Notes: a model not told the origin generated them from the letters alone. Counted from the first letter of the stretch, positions 10,781 to 21,420 are shown. The stretch is 60,306 bases of DNA from Pseudomonas sp. H1h (GCF_000633255.1 NZ_AYMJ01000007.1:1-60306); one strand, 5' to 3'. Made by a program: numbers and translations.

Positions 10781-10897
10781 ATGAAAGTTCGTGCATCGGT
10801 GAAAAAGCTGTGCCGTAACTGCAAGATTATTCGCCGCGAAGGTGTTGTTCGAGTAATTTGCAGCGCGGAACCGCGTCACAAACAGCGCCAAGGCTGA
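10781..10897 (+). CDS. rpmJ: 50S ribosomal protein L36, zinc-binding type
   Basis: 38 aa beginning [20 protein letters not shown]. Cys11, Cys14, Cys27 and His33 form the zinc ribbon, making this the zinc-dependent (C+) paralogue. Pseudomonads often keep a zinc-free paralogue elsewhere under Zur control. GAGGAG lies upstream of the ATG. Confidence 0.96.
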
Positions 10898-10913
10898 GTG
10901 TGATTGTGCTTCA

Positions 10914-10941
10914 AGCCCGGCAGCTAGTGCGCTGCCGGGTT
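10914..10941 (+). terminator. Hairpin after rpmJ
   Basis: A 9-bp stem CCCGGCAGC / GCTGCCGGG with a 6-nt loop is followed by TTGATTATTTG rather than a clean T-run, so termination may be partial. The end of its 3' arm overlaps the -35 of the next promoter, the same arrangement as before rpsH. Confidence 0.6.
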
Positions 10942-10968
10942 GATTATTTGTTATTACAGCGATATTAT
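10940..10968 (+). promoter_or_regulatory. sigma70 promoter of the alpha operon (rpsM-rplQ)
   Basis: TTGATT (10940-10945), a 17-bp spacer and TATTAT (10963-10968), followed by a GC-rich CTCGCGCCC discriminator. It lies about 60 bp upstream of rpsM and would drive rpsM, rpsK, rpsD, rpoA and rplQ. Confidence 0.75.
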
Positions 10969-11027
10969 CTCGCGCCCTATTTCTTGGCTTCCGGGGCGTA
11001 GGTAGCTGTCAATTGGAGTCCCACTGA

Positions 11028-11384
11028 ATGGCCCGTATTGCAGGCGTTAACATTCCAGATAACAAGCATACTGTTATCTCGCTGACCTACATCTATGGTG
11101 TCGGTCGCACTACTGCGCAGAAAATCTGTGCAGATACTGGGGTAAACCCAGCAGCAAAGATCAAAGATCTGAGCGACGAGCAAATTGAACAGCTGCGTGG
11201 CGAAGTGGCGAAGTTCACCACTGAAGGTGACCTGCGTCGCGAAATCAACATGAAAATCAAGCGCTTGATGGACCTCGGTTGCTATCGCGGTCTGCGTCAT
11301 CGTCGCGGTCTTCCAGTACGCGGTCAGCGTACCAAGACCAACGCGCGTACCCGTAAAGGTCCGCGTAAGCCGATCCGCAAGTAA
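11028..11384 (+). CDS. rpsM: 30S ribosomal protein S13
   Basis: 118 aa beginning [19 protein letters not shown], with the basic C-terminal tail ([20 protein letters not shown]) that contacts P-site tRNA. Full length; first gene of the alpha operon. Confidence 0.97.
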   Translation: MARIAGVNIPDNKHTVISLTYIYGVGRTTAQKICADTGVNPAAKIKDLSDEQIEQLRGEVAKFTTEGDLRREINMKIKRLMDLGCYRGLRHRRGLPVRGQRTKTNARTRKGPRKPIRK

Positions 11385-11414
11385 TCGCCCCAGCGAATCG
11401 ACAGGAATTTAATC

Positions 11415-11804
11415 ATGGCAAAACCTGCTGCTCGTCCTCGTAAAAAAGTTAAAAAGACAGTGGTTGATGGCATCGCCCACATCCATGCTTCTTTTAACAA
11501 CACCATCGTGACCATTACCGACCGTCAAGGTAACGCTCTTTCCTGGGCTACCTCCGGTGGTTCGGGTTTCCGCGGTTCCCGCAAGTCCACCCCGTTCGCT
11601 GCTCAAGTAGCTGCTGAGCGTGCTGGTCAAGCTGCGCTGGAATACGGCCTGAAAAACCTCGACGTTAACGTCAAAGGTCCAGGTCCAGGTCGTGAATCCG
11701 CAGTCCGCGCTTTGAACGGCTGTGGCTACAAGATCGCCAGCATCACCGACGTGACGCCAATCCCGCACAACGGGTGCCGTCCGCCGAAGAAGCGCCGCGT
11801 GTAA
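11415..11804 (+). CDS. rpsK: 30S ribosomal protein S11
   Basis: 129 aa, including [20 protein letters not shown] and the C-terminal [14 protein letters not shown]11 forms part of the 30S platform where mRNA leaves the Shine-Dalgarno helix. Full length. Confidence 0.97.
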   Translation: MAKPAARPRKKVKKTVVDGIAHIHASFNNTIVTITDRQGNALSWATSGGSGFRGSRKSTPFAAQVAAERAGQAALEYGLKNLDVNVKGPGPGRESAVRALNGCGYKIASITDVTPIPHNGCRPPKKRRV

Positions 11805-11822
11805 TCCAGGAGATTGTAAAGA

Positions 11823-12443
11823 ATGGCTCGTTACATTGGTCCAAAATGCAAACTCGCTCGTCGCGAAGGCACCGATCTCTTCCTGAAGAGCGGCGTGCGC
11901 GCGATCGAATCGAAGTGCAACATTGAAGCAGCACCTGGTATCCACGGCCAACGCCGCGGTCGCCAGTCCGATTACGGCACCCAACTGCGTGAAAAGCAGA
12001 AGGTCCGTCGTATCTACGGCGTTCTCGAGCGTCAGTTCAGCGGCTACTACAAAGAAGCTGCTGGCAAGAAAGGTGCAACCGGTGAAAACCTGCTGCAACT
12101 GCTCGAATGCCGTCTGGACAACGTTGTATACCGTATGGGCTTTGGTTCGACTCGTGCCGAATCCCGTCAGCTGGTATCGCACAAGTCGATCAGCGTTAAC
12201 GGTCAGACCGTAAACGTTCCGTCGTATCAGGTTCGTGCTGGTGACGTGGTTGCAGTTCGCGAGAAAGCAAAAAACCAACTTCGCATTGTCCAAGCTCTCG
12301 ATCTGTGTGCCCAACGTGGCCGCGTAGAATGGGTAGAAGTAGACACTGAGAAGAAGTCGGGCGTTTTCAAGAACGTTCCTGCTCGCAGTGATCTGTCCGC
12401 CGACATCAACGAAAGCCTGATTGTCGAGCTCTACTCCAAGTAA
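11823..12443 (+). CDS. rpsD: 30S ribosomal protein S4
   Basis: 206 aa beginning [20 protein letters not shown], with an S4 RNA-binding domain around residues 95-155. S4 nucleates assembly of the 30S 5' domain. In E. coli it represses the alpha operon through a pseudoknot; no equivalent was identified here. Confidence 0.97.
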   Translation: MARYIGPKCKLARREGTDLFLKSGVRAIESKCNIEAAPGIHGQRRGRQSDYGTQLREKQKVRRIYGVLERQFSGYYKEAAGKKGATGENLLQLLECRLDNVVYRMGFGSTRAESRQLVSHKSISVNGQTVNVPSYQVRAGDVVAVREKAKNQLRIVQALDLCAQRGRVEWVEVDTEKKSGVFKNVPARSDLSADINESLIVELYSK

Positions 12444-12465
12444 GGGCTAGAAAATAGGTGCATCC

Positions 12466-13467
12466 ATGCAGATTTCGGTAAATGAGTTCCTGACACCCCG
12501 CCATATTGATGTGCAGGTTGTCAGTCCAACCCGCGCCAAGATCACTCTCGAGCCTCTCGAGCGTGGTTTTGGCCACACCCTGGGCAACGCGCTGCGCCGC
12601 ATCCTGTTGTCCTCAATGCCCGGCTGCGCAGTAGTCGAGGCCGAGATTGACGGTGTGCTCCACGAGTACAGCGCCATCGAAGGTGTACAGGAAGACGTAA
12701 TTGAAATCCTGTTGAACCTTAAAGGTCTGGCCATCAAGCTGCACGGTCGTGACGAAGTTACGCTGACCTTGTCGAAGAAGGGTTCGGGGGTGGTTACCGC
12801 TGCCGATATTCAGCTGGATCATGATGTCGAGATCGTTAATCCCGATCACGTAATCGCTAACCTGGCGTCTAACGGCGCCCTGAACATGAAGCTCACCGTA
12901 GCTCGTGGTCGTGGTTATGAACCAGCCGACTCGCGTCAGAGCGATGAAGACGAAAGCCGCAGCATCGGTCGCTTGCAGCTCGACTCTTCGTTCAGCCCGG
13001 TTCGCCGTATCGCATACGTGGTGGAAAACGCCCGTGTCGAGCAGCGTACCAACCTGGACAAGCTGGTTATTGATCTGGAAACCAACGGTACTCTGGATCC
13101 TGAAGAGGCTATCCGCCGCGCTGCAACCATCCTGCAACAGCAGTTGGCTGCGTTCGTCGACCTCAAAGGTGACAGTGAGCCAGTGGTTGTCGAGCAGGAA
13201 GACGAGATCGATCCGATCCTGCTTCGCCCGGTTGACGATCTGGAACTGACTGTACGTTCGGCTAACTGCCTTAAGGCGGAAAACATCTACTACATCGGCG
13301 ACCTGATTCAGCGCACCGAAGTAGAGCTGTTGAAGACTCCGAACCTGGGCAAGAAATCCTTGACTGAAATCAAGGACGTTCTGGCCTCCCGCGGTCTGTC
13401 CCTCGGCATGCGCCTCGACAACTGGCCGCCTGCAAGTCTTAAGAAGGACGACAAGGCGACTGCCTGA
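12466..13467 (+). CDS. rpoA: DNA-directed RNA polymerase alpha subunit
   Basis: 333 aa, full length. The N-terminal dimerisation domain (residues ~1-235, with [20 protein letters not shown]) is joined by an acidic linker to the C-terminal domain. The latter carries the helix-hairpin-helix that contacts UP elements and activators ([18 protein letters not shown], ~290-310). It sits between rpsD and rplQ as usual. Confidence 0.98.
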   Translation: MQISVNEFLTPRHIDVQVVSPTRAKITLEPLERGFGHTLGNALRRILLSSMPGCAVVEAEIDGVLHEYSAIEGVQEDVIEILLNLKGLAIKLHGRDEVTLTLSKKGSGVVTAADIQLDHDVEIVNPDHVIANLASNGALNMKLTVARGRGYEPADSRQSDEDESRSIGRLQLDSSFSPVRRIAYVVENARVEQRTNLDKLVIDLETNGTLDPEEAIRRAATILQQQLAAFVDLKGDSEPVVVEQEDEIDPILLRPVDDLELTVRSANCLKAENIYYIGDLIQRTEVELLKTPNLGKKSLTEIKDVLASRGLSLGMRLDNWPPASLKKDDKATA

Positions 13468-13509
13468 TCGTCGTAATCACCGAACGTAGTGTTTGGTAAG
13501 GAATGAACC

Positions 13510-13896
13510 ATGCGTCATCGTAAAAGTGGGCGTCACCTGAGCCGCACCAGCTCGCACCGCAAGGCCATGTTCCAGAACATGGCGGTGTCGCTGTTCGAGC
13601 ACGAGCTGATCAAAACTACTCTGCCAAAAGCCAAAGAACTGCGCCGCGTTGCCGAGCCGCTGATCACTCTGGCCAAGACAGACAGCCTGGCTAACCGCCG
13701 TCTGGCTTTCGACCGTACTCGTTCGAAAGCTATCGTTGGTAAGCTCTTCAACGACCTGGGCAAGCGTTACGCTACCCGTGAGGGTGGCTACCTGCGCATC
13801 CTCAAGTGCGGTTTCCGCGCTGGCGACAACGCGCCTATGGCGTACGTCGAGTTGGTTGATCGTGCTACTGCTGGCGAAGCTGTATCCGCCGAGTAA
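13510..13896 (+). CDS. rplQ: 50S ribosomal protein L17
   Basis: 128 aa beginning [20 protein letters not shown], near the tunnel exit on the 50S surface. AAGGAATG precedes the ATG. It is the last gene of the operon and a strong terminator follows. Confidence 0.97.
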
Positions 13897-13913
13897 GACG
13901 TCAGTCTGCAACG

Positions 13914-13941
13914 AAAAACCGGGCCTAGTGCCCGGTTTTTT
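13914..13941 (+). terminator. Terminator of the ribosomal protein cluster
   Basis: Stem ACCGGGC / GCCCGGT with a 5-nt loop, preceded by AAAA and followed by six T, directly after rplQ. Confidence 0.9.
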
Positions 13942-14015
13942 GTGTCCGCAATAAATGCACGGTTCGTACAAGCTTCTGACACTGTTCTGTTGTCATTATG
14001 TGATGGGATTTGTTG

Positions 14016-14030
14016 TTAGTAATTTTCTAT
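14016..14030 (+). promoter_or_regulatory. Possible OxyR half-site upstream of katA
   Basis: TTAG-N7-CTAT resembles one half of the OxyR tetramer site (ATAG-N7-CTAT repeated). The second half, 7 bp on, is poor. It lies about 105 bp before katA, in the 239-bp gap after rplQ that holds no gene. KatA is OxyR-dependent in several proteobacteria; the assignment here is weak. Confidence 0.3.
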
Positions 14031-14135
14031 CGATGCTTGAAGGTTAATGAATTTGTGGCTGTCACATCGATGATCAATACTTCCCAGCAAGCCGATTAGC
14101 CGGCAGTTTCAAGACTGACAGAGGAAGAGGACCGT

Positions 14136-15590
14136 ATGAGCCAGATCAAAACGCTTACGACCGCCAGTGGCGCACCTGTCGCTGATAACCAGAATTCTCG
14201 CTCCGCCGGCCCTCGTGGCCCGCTGCTGCTCGACGATTTCCATTTGATCGAGAAGCTTGCCCACTTCAACCGTGAAAATATTCCTGAGCGTCGCGTGCAC
14301 GCCAAAGGCTCGGGTGCTTACGGCACGTTCACCGTGACTCGCGACATCACTGAATACACCAGCGCCAAGCTGTTCGAGGCTGTCGGCAAGCAAACCCCGA
14401 CATTCCTGCGGTTCTCCACTGTAGGTGGCGAGCGTGGTTCGGCTGACACCGAGCGTGATCCGCGCGGTTTCGCCCTGAAGTTCTACACCGAGGAAGGTAA
14501 TTGGGACATCGTTGGTAACAACACGCCAGTGTTCTTCATTCGAGACCCGCTGAAGTTTCCCGACTTTATCCATACTCAGAAACGTTTGCCGCAGAGCAAC
14601 CTGAAAAGCGCCCAGATGATGTGGGACTTCTGGTCGCATTCGCCTGAAGCGCTGCACCAGGTGACCATTCTGTTTTCGGATCGCGGCATTCCTGATGGTT
14701 ACCGTCACATGCACGGCTTCGGCAGCCACACCTACAGCCTGATCAGCGCCAAAGGTGAGCGTCACTGGGTGAAGTGGCATTACAAGACCCAACAAGGGAT
14801 CAAGAACCTTGCGCCGGCTGATGCTGCGCGCCTGGCGGGCACCGACCCGGATTACGCTCAGCGTGACCTGTTCGAGGCCATCGAGCGTGGTGACTTCCCG
14901 AAATGGCGCGTGTGCATTCAGATCATGACTGAGGCACAGGCCGCCGCTCACTACGAGAACCCGTTCGACGTGACCAAGACCTGGTCGCAGAAAGAGTTCC
15001 CGTTGATCGAGGTCGGTGAGTTGGAGTTGAACCGCAACCCGCTGAATTACTTCGCCGAGGTCGAGCAAGCTGCATTTGGCCCAAGCAACATGGTGCCGGG
15101 TGTTGGTCTGTCGCCGGACCGCATGCTGCAGGGCCGTGTGTTCGCCTATGCCGATGCGCACCGCTACCGTGTTGGCACCAATCACCAGCAACTGCCGGTG
15201 AATGCCCCGCGCAGCCCGGTGAACACCTACCAGCGCGACGGCTCGATGGCCTTTGGCAGCAACGGTGGCGCAGCACCCAACTATGAACCGAACAGCTACA
15301 TCGAGTCGCCGAAGCAGGCGCCGCACTACGCCGAGCCTGCTTTGGCTTTGAGCGGAGCGGCTGACCGGTACGATCATCGCGAAGACACTGACTACTACAG
15401 CCACGCGGGCGCGCTGTTCCGTTTGATGAGTGAGGAGCAGAAAGCCTTGCTGGTCAGCAATATCGCGGGCGCCATGAGCGGTGTTTCACCTGATGTGGTT
15501 GACCGTCAGTTACAGCATTTCTTCAAGGCCGATCCGGCGTATGGAGAAGCAATCGCAAAGCTGCTCAACGTACAGCTTAACGAAGTCTAA
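14136..15590 (+). CDS. katA: Monofunctional haem catalase KatA
   Basis: 484 aa, a small-subunit clade catalase that converts hydrogen peroxide to water and oxygen. Visible active-site elements are the distal His55 in [11 protein letters not shown], the distal Asn region VGNNTPVFF (~126-134), and the proximal haem-ligand Tyr338 in [14 protein letters not shown]. There is no signal peptide, so it is cytoplasmic. The ATG follows AGAGGAAGAGG. It is paired with a ferritin gene downstream, a logical link between peroxide and iron defence. Confidence 0.96.
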   Translation: MSQIKTLTTASGAPVADNQNSRSAGPRGPLLLDDFHLIEKLAHFNRENIPERRVHAKGSGAYGTFTVTRDITEYTSAKLFEAVGKQTPTFLRFSTVGGERGSADTERDPRGFALKFYTEEGNWDIVGNNTPVFFIRDPLKFPDFIHTQKRLPQSNLKSAQMMWDFWSHSPEALHQVTILFSDRGIPDGYRHMHGFGSHTYSLISAKGERHWVKWHYKTQQGIKNLAPADAARLAGTDPDYAQRDLFEAIERGDFPKWRVCIQIMTEAQAAAHYENPFDVTKTWSQKEFPLIEVGELELNRNPLNYFAEVEQAAFGPSNMVPGVGLSPDRMLQGRVFAYADAHRYRVGTNHQQLPVNAPRSPVNTYQRDGSMAFGSNGGAAPNYEPNSYIESPKQAPHYAEPALALSGAADRYDHREDTDYYSHAGALFRLMSEEQKALLVSNIAGAMSGVSPDVVDRQLQHFFKADPAYGEAIAKLLNVQLNEV

Positions 15591-15601
15591 ACGAGAAGCA
15601 G

Positions 15602-15626
15602 AACCGCCCTCATTAGGGCGGTTTTT
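15602..15626 (+). terminator. Terminator after katA
   Basis: Stem ACCGCCCT / AGGGCGGT with a CATT loop and a run of T, 12 nt after the katA stop. It makes katA probably monocistronic and implies a separate promoter for the ferritin. Confidence 0.85.
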
Positions 15627-15740
15627 GCGTTATTTAGGCCGCTTTTCTCAGAATATCTTCGCTTTTATTGCGCGAAACGGGGTGACCTTCCGGTCAGCTT
15701 GGTTCAAACTACAGACTTTCAAGCAGGGAGATGTAGGGCG

Positions 15741-16205
15741 ATGCAAGGCCACCCAGACGTTATCGATTACCTCAACACGTTGCTGACCGGCGAACTGGCC
15801 GCGCGTGACCAATATTTTGTGCACTCGCGGATGTATGAGGACTGGGGTTTCACCAAGCTCTACGAACGAATCAACCACGAGATGGAAGAAGAGGCCGGTC
15901 ACGCAGACGCTCTGATGCGCCGGATCCTGATGCTCGAAGGCACCCCGCGCATGCGCCCGGATGATCTCGACGTCGGCACCACCGTGCCAGAGATGCTCGA
16001 GGCTGATCTGCGTCTTGAGTACAAAGTTCGCGCAGCGCTGTGCAAAGGCATTGAGTTGTGCGAGCAGCACAAAGACTACGTCAGTCGCGAAATCCTGCGT
16101 ATTCAGCTCAACGACACCGAAGAAGATCACACTTATTGGCTTGAAAAGCAGTTGGGCCTGATCAAGCTCATCGGTCTCGAAAATTACCTGCAATCTCATA
16201 CCTGA
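15741..16205 (+). CDS. ftnA: Bacterial ferritin FtnA (often annotated bacterioferritin BfrA)
   Basis: 154 aa beginning [20 protein letters not shown]. The ATG at 15741 follows AGGGCG and matches the family start. A four-helix ferritin fold with ferroxidase ligands Glu18, Glu51, His54, Glu93, Glu127 and His130 would oxidise and store iron in a 24-mer. Position 52, the Met haem ligand of true bacterioferritins, is Ala here (sequence EEEAGHAD). The P. aeruginosa katA-linked gene product of this type was shown to be a haem-free ferritin. The product is therefore named FtnA rather than Bfr. Confidence 0.93.
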   Translation: MQGHPDVIDYLNTLLTGELAARDQYFVHSRMYEDWGFTKLYERINHEMEEEAGHADALMRRILMLEGTPRMRPDDLDVGTTVPEMLEADLRLEYKVRAALCKGIELCEQHKDYVSREILRIQLNDTEEDHTYWLEKQLGLIKLIGLENYLQSHT

Positions 16206-16217
16206 TTGCATAGACAC

Positions 16218-16257
16218 AAAAAAGCCCCTGTCACCGCTGAGGTGACAGGGGCTTTTT
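16218..16257. terminator. Bidirectional terminator between ftnA and uvrA
   Basis: A 13-bp perfect stem (AGCCCCTGTCACC / GGTGACAGGGGCT) with a 5-nt loop is flanked by A-run and T-run. It can stop transcription from both convergent genes. Confidence 0.9.
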
Positions 16258-16269
16258 CATGCCCGGCGG

Positions 16270-19104
16270 TTAAGCACGGTCGCGAATCAACAGCGGCTTG
16301 AGGTAATGCCCGGTGTGAGACTGCTTCATCTCGGCCACTTCCTCCGGCGTACCGGTGGCGATGATCTGCCCACCTTTGGAGCCGCCCTCTGGTCCGAGAT
16401 CCACCAGCCAGTCGGCAGTCTTGATCACGTCCAGGTTGTGTTCGATCACCACCACCGTGTTGCCATGGTCGCGCAGGCGGTGCAGCACGTCGAGCAATTG
16501 CTGGATATCCGCGAAGTGCAGGCCGGTGGTCGGCTCATCGAGGATGTACAGGGTCTTGCCGGTGTCGCGCTTGGACAACTCGCGTGACAGCTTGACCCGC
16601 TGCGCTTCGCCGCCGGACAGCGTGGTGGCTGACTGGCCGAGTTTGATGTACGACAGACCCACGTCCATCAATGTCTGCAGCTTGCGCGCCAGCGCGGGTA
16701 CCGCATCGAAGAACTCCCGGGCTTCCTCGATGGTCATTTCGAGGGTTTCGTGGATGCTCTTGCCCTTGTATTTGATTTCAAGGGTCTCGCGGTTGTAGCG
16801 CTTGCTCTTGCACACGTCACACGGCACATAGATGTCCGGCAGGAAGTGCATTTCGACTTTGATCAGGCCGTCACCCTGACATGCCTCGCAGCGCCCGCCC
16901 TTGACGTTGAACGAGAAACGCCCCGGGCCGTAACCACGGGAGCGCGACTCGGGTACGCCGGCAAACAGTTCGCGGATAGGAGTGAACAGCCCGGTGTAAG
17001 TTGCCGGATTGGAGCGCGGCGTGCGGCCGATCGGGCTCTGGTCGATGTCGACGACTTTATCGAGATGCTCAAGGCCTTTGATGCTGTCGTGTGCAGCCGC
17101 TTCAAGCGTGGTCGCACCATTGAGGGCGGTAGCGCTCAAAGGGAACAGCGTGTTGTTGATCAGCGTCGATTTGCCCGAGCCGGACACACCGGTCACGCAG
17201 GTCAGAAGGCCGATCGGAATTTCCAGATCGACATTGCGCAGGTTGTTGCCGCGTGCGCCCTTGAGCGACAGGGTCAGCTTTTTATTGCGCGGTGTGCGTT
17301 TGGCCGGCACCTCTATCTTCACGCGGCCCGACAGGTATTTGCCGGTCAGGGAATCCGGGTGTGCCATGACTTCGGCAGGGGTGCCCTCGGCAACGATCTG
17401 CCCGCCATGCACGCCAGCCCCCGGCCCGATATCCACCACATAATCAGCCAGACGAATCGCATCTTCGTCGTGCTCGACCACGATCACGGTGTTGCCGATA
17501 TCGCGCAGGTGCTTGAGGGTGCCGAGCAGCCGGTCGTTATCGCGCTGGTGCAGGCCGATAGACGGTTCGTCAAGGATGTACAGAACTCCGACCAGGCCTG
17601 CGCCGATTTGACTGGCCAGACGAATCCGCTGCGCCTCGCCACCGGACAGAGTGTCAGCGCTGCGATCCAGGGACAGATAGTCGAGGCCGACGTTGACCAG
17701 GAACTGCAGGCGCTCGCGGATTTCCTTGAGGATCTTGTCGGCGATCTCGCCGCGACGGCCGGTCATCTTCAGCTCGCCGAAGTACTCGCAGGCATCACCG
17801 ATAGGCAGGTTGGTCACCGCCGGCAGGGTTTTCTCGCCCACCCAAACGTGTCGCGCTTCACGGCGCAACCGGGTGCCACGGCAGTCCGGGCAAGCCTGGG
17901 TGCTGAGGAATTTGGCCAGTTCTTCACGCACGCTGGCCGATTCGGTTTCGCGGTAGCGGCGCTCAAGGTTTGGCACGATGCCTTCGAACGGGTGCGAGCG
18001 TTTGACGATATCGCCACGGTCGTTCAGGTACTTGAAGTCAACGTTCTGCGAGCCGCTGCCATGCAGAATGTACTTCTGCTGATCGGCCGGCAGTTCGTTG
18101 AACGGCTTCTCCAGGCTGAAGCCGTAATGCGCGGCCAGTGAGCCGAGCATCTGGAAGTAATAGACGTTGCGCCTGTCCCAGCCACGAATCGCGCCTTCGG
18201 CCAGGGTCAGTTCGCCGTTGACCAGGCGCTTGATATCGAAGAACTGCTTCACGCCCAGGCCATCGCAAGTCGGGCAGGCGCCGGCCGGGTTGTTGAAGGA
18301 GAACAGCTTCGGTTCCAGCTCGCTGATGGCGTGGCCGCAGATCGGGCAGGCGAAGCGCGCAGAGAAGATCATCTCTTCGCCCGGCTCATCGTCCATCGGT
18401 GCGACCAGGGCAATGCCATCCGCCAGTTTCAGTGCGGTCTCGAACGACTCGGCCAGGCGTTGCTGCAGGTCGGCGCGGACCTTGAAACGGTCGACGATGA
18501 CATCGATCGAGTGCTTCTTCTGCTTGTCCAGTTTCGGCAGCTCGTCGAGCTCACAGATGCGGCCGTTGACCCGTGCACGGACGAAGCCTTGGGCGCGCAG
18601 TTCTTCGAACACCGACAAGTGCTCGCCCTTGCGCTCGCGGATCACCGGCGCCAGCAGCATCAGTTTGCTGCCCTCCGGCTGAGCCAGCACCAGGTCGACC
18701 ATCTGGCTGACGGTCTGCGCCTCCAGTGGAATGTCGTGATCCGGGCAGCGTGGCGTACCGACGCGTGCGTAAAGCAGGCGCAGGTAGTCGTAGATTTCGG
18801 TGATGGTGCCAACCGTGGAGCGCGGGTTGTGCGAGGTTGACTTCTGTTCGATGGAAATCGCCGGCGACAAACCTTCGATGGTGTCGACGTCGGGTTTTTC
18901 CATCATCGACAGAAACTGTCGGGCGTAGGCCGACAGGGATTCGACATAGCGGCGCTGACCTTCGGCGTACAGCGTGTCGAAGGCCAGGGACGACTTGCCG
19001 GATCCGGACAGGCCGGTGATGACGATCAGTTTGTCCCGTGGCAGGGTCAGGTCGATGTTCTTCAGGTTGTGGGTACGGGCCCCACGTATCAGGATCTTGT
19101 CCAA
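16270..19104 (-). CDS. uvrA: Excinuclease ABC subunit A
   Basis: 944 aa, the damage-recognition ATPase of nucleotide excision repair. Two ABC ATPase modules are present, with Walker A motifs GLSGSGKSS (~31-39) and GVSGSGKST (~640). The zinc-finger pair CPICGH...CPTC and a second CEAC...CDVC are intact, and LSGGEAQR signatures occur in both halves. The start is TTG at 19104 (protein [14 protein letters not shown], read as Met), behind a GAGG 5 nt upstream. The frame is open a further 36 codons upstream, but that extension is not UvrA-like. The MFS gene is divergent. Confidence 0.96.
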   Translation of the reverse strand: MDKILIRGARTHNLKNIDLTLPRDKLIVITGLSGSGKSSLAFDTLYAEGQRRYVESLSAYARQFLSMMEKPDVDTIEGLSPAISIEQKSTSHNPRSTVGTITEIYDYLRLLYARVGTPRCPDHDIPLEAQTVSQMVDLVLAQPEGSKLMLLAPVIRERKGEHLSVFEELRAQGFVRARVNGRICELDELPKLDKQKKHSIDVIVDRFKVRADLQQRLAESFETALKLADGIALVAPMDDEPGEEMIFSARFACPICGHAISELEPKLFSFNNPAGACPTCDGLGVKQFFDIKRLVNGELTLAEGAIRGWDRRNVYYFQMLGSLAAHYGFSLEKPFNELPADQQKYILHGSGSQNVDFKYLNDRGDIVKRSHPFEGIVPNLERRYRETESASVREELAKFLSTQACPDCRGTRLRREARHVWVGEKTLPAVTNLPIGDACEYFGELKMTGRRGEIADKILKEIRERLQFLVNVGLDYLSLDRSADTLSGGEAQRIRLASQIGAGLVGVLYILDEPSIGLHQRDNDRLLGTLKHLRDIGNTVIVVEHDEDAIRLADYVVDIGPGAGVHGGQIVAEGTPAEVMAHPDSLTGKYLSGRVKIEVPAKRTPRNKKLTLSLKGARGNNLRNVDLEIPIGLLTCVTGVSGSGKSTLINNTLFPLSATALNGATTLEAAAHDSIKGLEHLDKVVDIDQSPIGRTPRSNPATYTGLFTPIRELFAGVPESRSRGYGPGRFSFNVKGGRCEACQGDGLIKVEMHFLPDIYVPCDVCKSKRYNRETLEIKYKGKSIHETLEMTIEEAREFFDAVPALARKLQTLMDVGLSYIKLGQSATTLSGGEAQRVKLSRELSKRDTGKTLYILDEPTTGLHFADIQQLLDVLHRLRDHGNTVVVIEHNLDVIKTADWLVDLGPEGGSKGGQIIATGTPEEVAEMKQSHTGHYLKPLLIRDRA

Positions 19105-19154
19105 AGTGGCCTCGCTTGGCGGGCGTCGAAAACGTAGGAGTATACGGCCAAATA

Positions 19155-19170
19155 CTGGATGGATGCACAC
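19155..19170. promoter_or_regulatory. Possible LexA box upstream of uvrA
   Basis: CTGGATGGATGCACAC follows the CTG-N10-CAG plan with one end mismatched, about 50 bp before the uvrA start. uvrA is SOS-induced in E. coli from a similarly placed box. The match is degenerate. Confidence 0.3.
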
Positions 19171-19294
19171 TATCAAACGAAGGGTTTTTACCTTACATGA
19201 AGAGAGTTTCATCTATACGCGTCATAGCGTCGCGATATACCCCGTCTTTCGATGGGACTGGTAGAATCGCCGCCGGTTCACACGAGGTTTTTCC

Positions 19295-20692
19295 ATGCAC
19301 GATCCCCACAGCGAACGCATGAGTGGCAGCGAGACCCGCGCGGCGAGCGGTCTGGCCCTGGTGTTCGCCTTCCGTATGCTTGGCATGTTCATGGTGTTGC
19401 CGGTATTGGCGACCTACGGCATGGATCTGGCGGGAGCGACTCCGGCCCTGATCGGCCTGGCCATCGGCGCCTACGGCCTGACCCAGGCGATTTTTCAGAT
19501 TCCGTTCGGGATCATTTCCGACCGCATCGGCCGTCGTCCGGTGATCTATATCGGTCTGATCGTGTTCGCCCTCGGCAGTGTGCTGGCCTCTCAGGCCGAT
19601 TCGATCTGGGGCGTGATCGCCGGCCGTATCCTGCAAGGCGCCGGGGCGATTTCCGCTGCGGTCATGGCATTGCTTTCCGACCTGACCCGCGAACAGCATC
19701 GCACCAAGGCCATGGCCATGATCGGCATGACCATCGGCCTGTCGTTCGCCGTGGCGATGGTCGTCGGTCCGCTGTTGACCCGTGCATTCGGTCTGTCCGG
19801 ACTGTTTCTCGCCACAGGCGGCATGGCACTGGTCGGCATCCTGATCATCATGTTCATGGTGCCGAAATCAACCGGGCCATTGCAGCATCGTGAGTCCGGC
19901 GTGGCGCGTCAGGCCTTGATGCCGACGCTCAAGCACCCGGACCTGTTGCGTCTGGATCTGGGCATCTTTGTGTTACATGCCATGTTGATGTCGAGCTTCG
20001 TTGCCTTGCCGCTGGCATTGGTGGAAAAAGCCGGGTTGCCCAAAGAGCAGCACTGGTGGGTCTACCTGACCGCGCTACTGATTTCTTTCTTCGCCATGAT
20101 CCCGTTCATCATCTACGGCGAGAAGAAACGCAAAATGAAACGAATTTTGCTCGGCGCCGTCCTGACGCTGATGCTCACTGAGCTATTCTTCTGGCAGTTC
20201 GGTGACAGCTTGCGGGCGCTGGTGATCGGCACGGTGGTGTTCTTCACCGCGTTCAATCTGCTGGAAGCTTCGTTGCCGTCGCTGATCAGCAAGGTTTCAC
20301 CGGCAGGCGGGAAGGGCACGGCGATGGGCGTGTATTCCACCAGCCAGTTCCTCGGTTCGGCACTCGGCGGGATACTCGGCGGCTGGTTGTTTCAGCATGG
20401 CGGTCTGTCGGTTGTGTTCCTCGGATGTGCCGGTCTGGCTGCCATCTGGCTGGCCTTTGCTGTTACCATGCGCGAACCTCCCTACGTGACGAGCCTGCGC
20501 TTGCCGTTGTCGCCCGAGGCGATCCGCGAAGCGGGTCTGGTCGAGCGCCTCAAGGCCCTCGTAGGGGTAACAGATGCAGTGATAGTTGCTGATGAAGCGG
20601 CTGTTTACATCAAACTGGACAAAGAATTAGTGGATCGCGACACCCTCGAACGCCTGGTGAACAACCCGGCCGAGGCTGCTTGCGAAGCCTAG
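19295..20692 (+). CDS. MFS transporter with C-terminal YAM domain (YajR-like)
   Basis: 465 aa with about twelve hydrophobic segments up to residue ~395. The motif-A loop reads GIISDRIGRRPVIY. The C-terminal ~60 residues (from about EAIREAGLVERLK to the end) form a soluble tail like the YAM ferredoxin-fold domain of E. coli YajR. It is a proton-driven inner-membrane drug/H+ antiporter by family; the substrate is unknown. The uvrA-MFS-ssb order is conserved in pseudomonads. It ends 9 nt before ssb, so the two may be co-transcribed. Confidence 0.85.
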   Translation: MHDPHSERMSGSETRAASGLALVFAFRMLGMFMVLPVLATYGMDLAGATPALIGLAIGAYGLTQAIFQIPFGIISDRIGRRPVIYIGLIVFALGSVLASQADSIWGVIAGRILQGAGAISAAVMALLSDLTREQHRTKAMAMIGMTIGLSFAVAMVVGPLLTRAFGLSGLFLATGGMALVGILIIMFMVPKSTGPLQHRESGVARQALMPTLKHPDLLRLDLGIFVLHAMLMSSFVALPLALVEKAGLPKEQHWWVYLTALLISFFAMIPFIIYGEKKRKMKRILLGAVLTLMLTELFFWQFGDSLRALVIGTVVFFTAFNLLEASLPSLISKVSPAGGKGTAMGVYSTSQFLGSALGGILGGWLFQHGGLSVVFLGCAGLAAIWLAFAVTMREPPYVTSLRLPLSPEAIREAGLVERLKALVGVTDAVIVADEAAVYIKLDKELVDRDTLERLVNNPAEAACEA

Positions 20693-20701
20693 GAGAACGT
20701 T

Positions 20702-21220
20702 ATGGCCCGTGGGGTTAACAAAGTCATATTGGTCGGCACTTGCGGCCAGGATCCCGAAGTTCGCTACCTGCCTAACGGTAACGCCGTGACCAACCTGAGT
20801 CTGGCAACCAGCGAACAGTGGACCGACAAGCAAACCGGTCAGAAGGTCGAGAAGACCGAATGGCACCGTGTTTCGATGTTCGGCAAGGTTGCCGAAATCG
20901 CCGGCGAATACCTGCGTAAAGGTTCGCAGGTCTACATCGAAGGCAAGCTGCAGACCCGCGAGTGGGAAAAAGACGGTATCAAGCGTTACACCACCGAAAT
21001 CGTGGTCGACATGCAAGGCACCATGCAACTGCTCGGTGGCCGTCCACAACAGGGCGACCAACAAGGCGGTGGCAACAACTACCAGCAGCAGGCACCGCGT
21101 CAGCAGGCTCCACGCCCGCAGCAGTCGGCTCCTCAGCAGCGTTCGGCCCCGGCTCCACAGCAGGCTGCGCCGCAACCAGCTCCGGATTTCGACAGTTTTG
21201 ATGATGACATTCCGTTCTGA
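20702..21220 (+). CDS. ssb: Single-stranded DNA-binding protein
   Basis: 172 aa. An N-terminal OB fold (residues ~1-110, [20 protein letters not shown]) is followed by a Gln/Pro-rich disordered linker and the acidic tip ending DDDIPF, which recruits repair and replication partners. AGGAG lies 7 nt before the ATG. A terminator follows at once. Confidence 0.97.
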   Translation: MARGVNKVILVGTCGQDPEVRYLPNGNAVTNLSLATSEQWTDKQTGQKVEKTEWHRVSMFGKVAEIAGEYLRKGSQVYIEGKLQTREWEKDGIKRYTTEIVVDMQGTMQLLGGRPQQGDQQGGGNNYQQQAPRQQAPRPQQSAPQQRSAPAPQQAAPQPAPDFDSFDDDIPF

Positions 21221-21244
21221 TTCGATGCTGCATCCGCGCTGAAT

Positions 21245-21280
21245 AAAAAAGGCCCGTCGTTCAAAACGACGGGCCTTTTT
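21245..21280. terminator. Terminator after ssb
   Basis: Stem AGGCCCGTCGT / ACGACGGGCCT with a 5-nt loop, flanked by an A-run and a T-run. It can serve ssb and, in the opposite direction, transcripts leaving the minus-strand operon beyond the REP pair. Confidence 0.9.
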
Positions 21281-21311
21281 CATTGCGCAAGGTCCGTGAT
21301 TACCACCGATC

Positions 21312-21408
21312 TCCTGTGGGAGCGGGCTTGCTCGCGAAGGCGTCGGGTCAGTCGCCGCACTGGTTGAATGGCAATCCCCTTTCGCGAGCAAGGCCGCTCC
21401 CACAGGAG
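21312..21408. repeat. REP pair in inverted orientation (REPIN)
   Basis: Two copies of the TGTGGGAGCGGGCTTGCTCG-type element (21312-21338 and, inverted, 21380-21408; the right copy has GGCC in place of GCCC) are separated by about 41 bp. They form a long hairpin at the end of the six-gene minus-strand operon. Confidence 0.9.
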
Positions 21409-21420
21409 CCGATGTGTTCC

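Noticed and set aside
8717..10891. A 724-codon open frame on the minus strand across rpsE-rpmJ
   Set aside because: It is antisense to well-supported genes, including secY, and its translation is low-complexity His/Gln/Thr/Arg sequence with no domain; it is an effect of codon bias.
14109..15404. A 431-codon minus-strand frame over katA
   Set aside because: Shadow of the catalase codons; no ribosome-binding site or protein family features.
16750..18141. A 463-codon plus-strand frame over uvrA
   Set aside because: Antisense to conserved UvrA motifs, with no recognisable domain.
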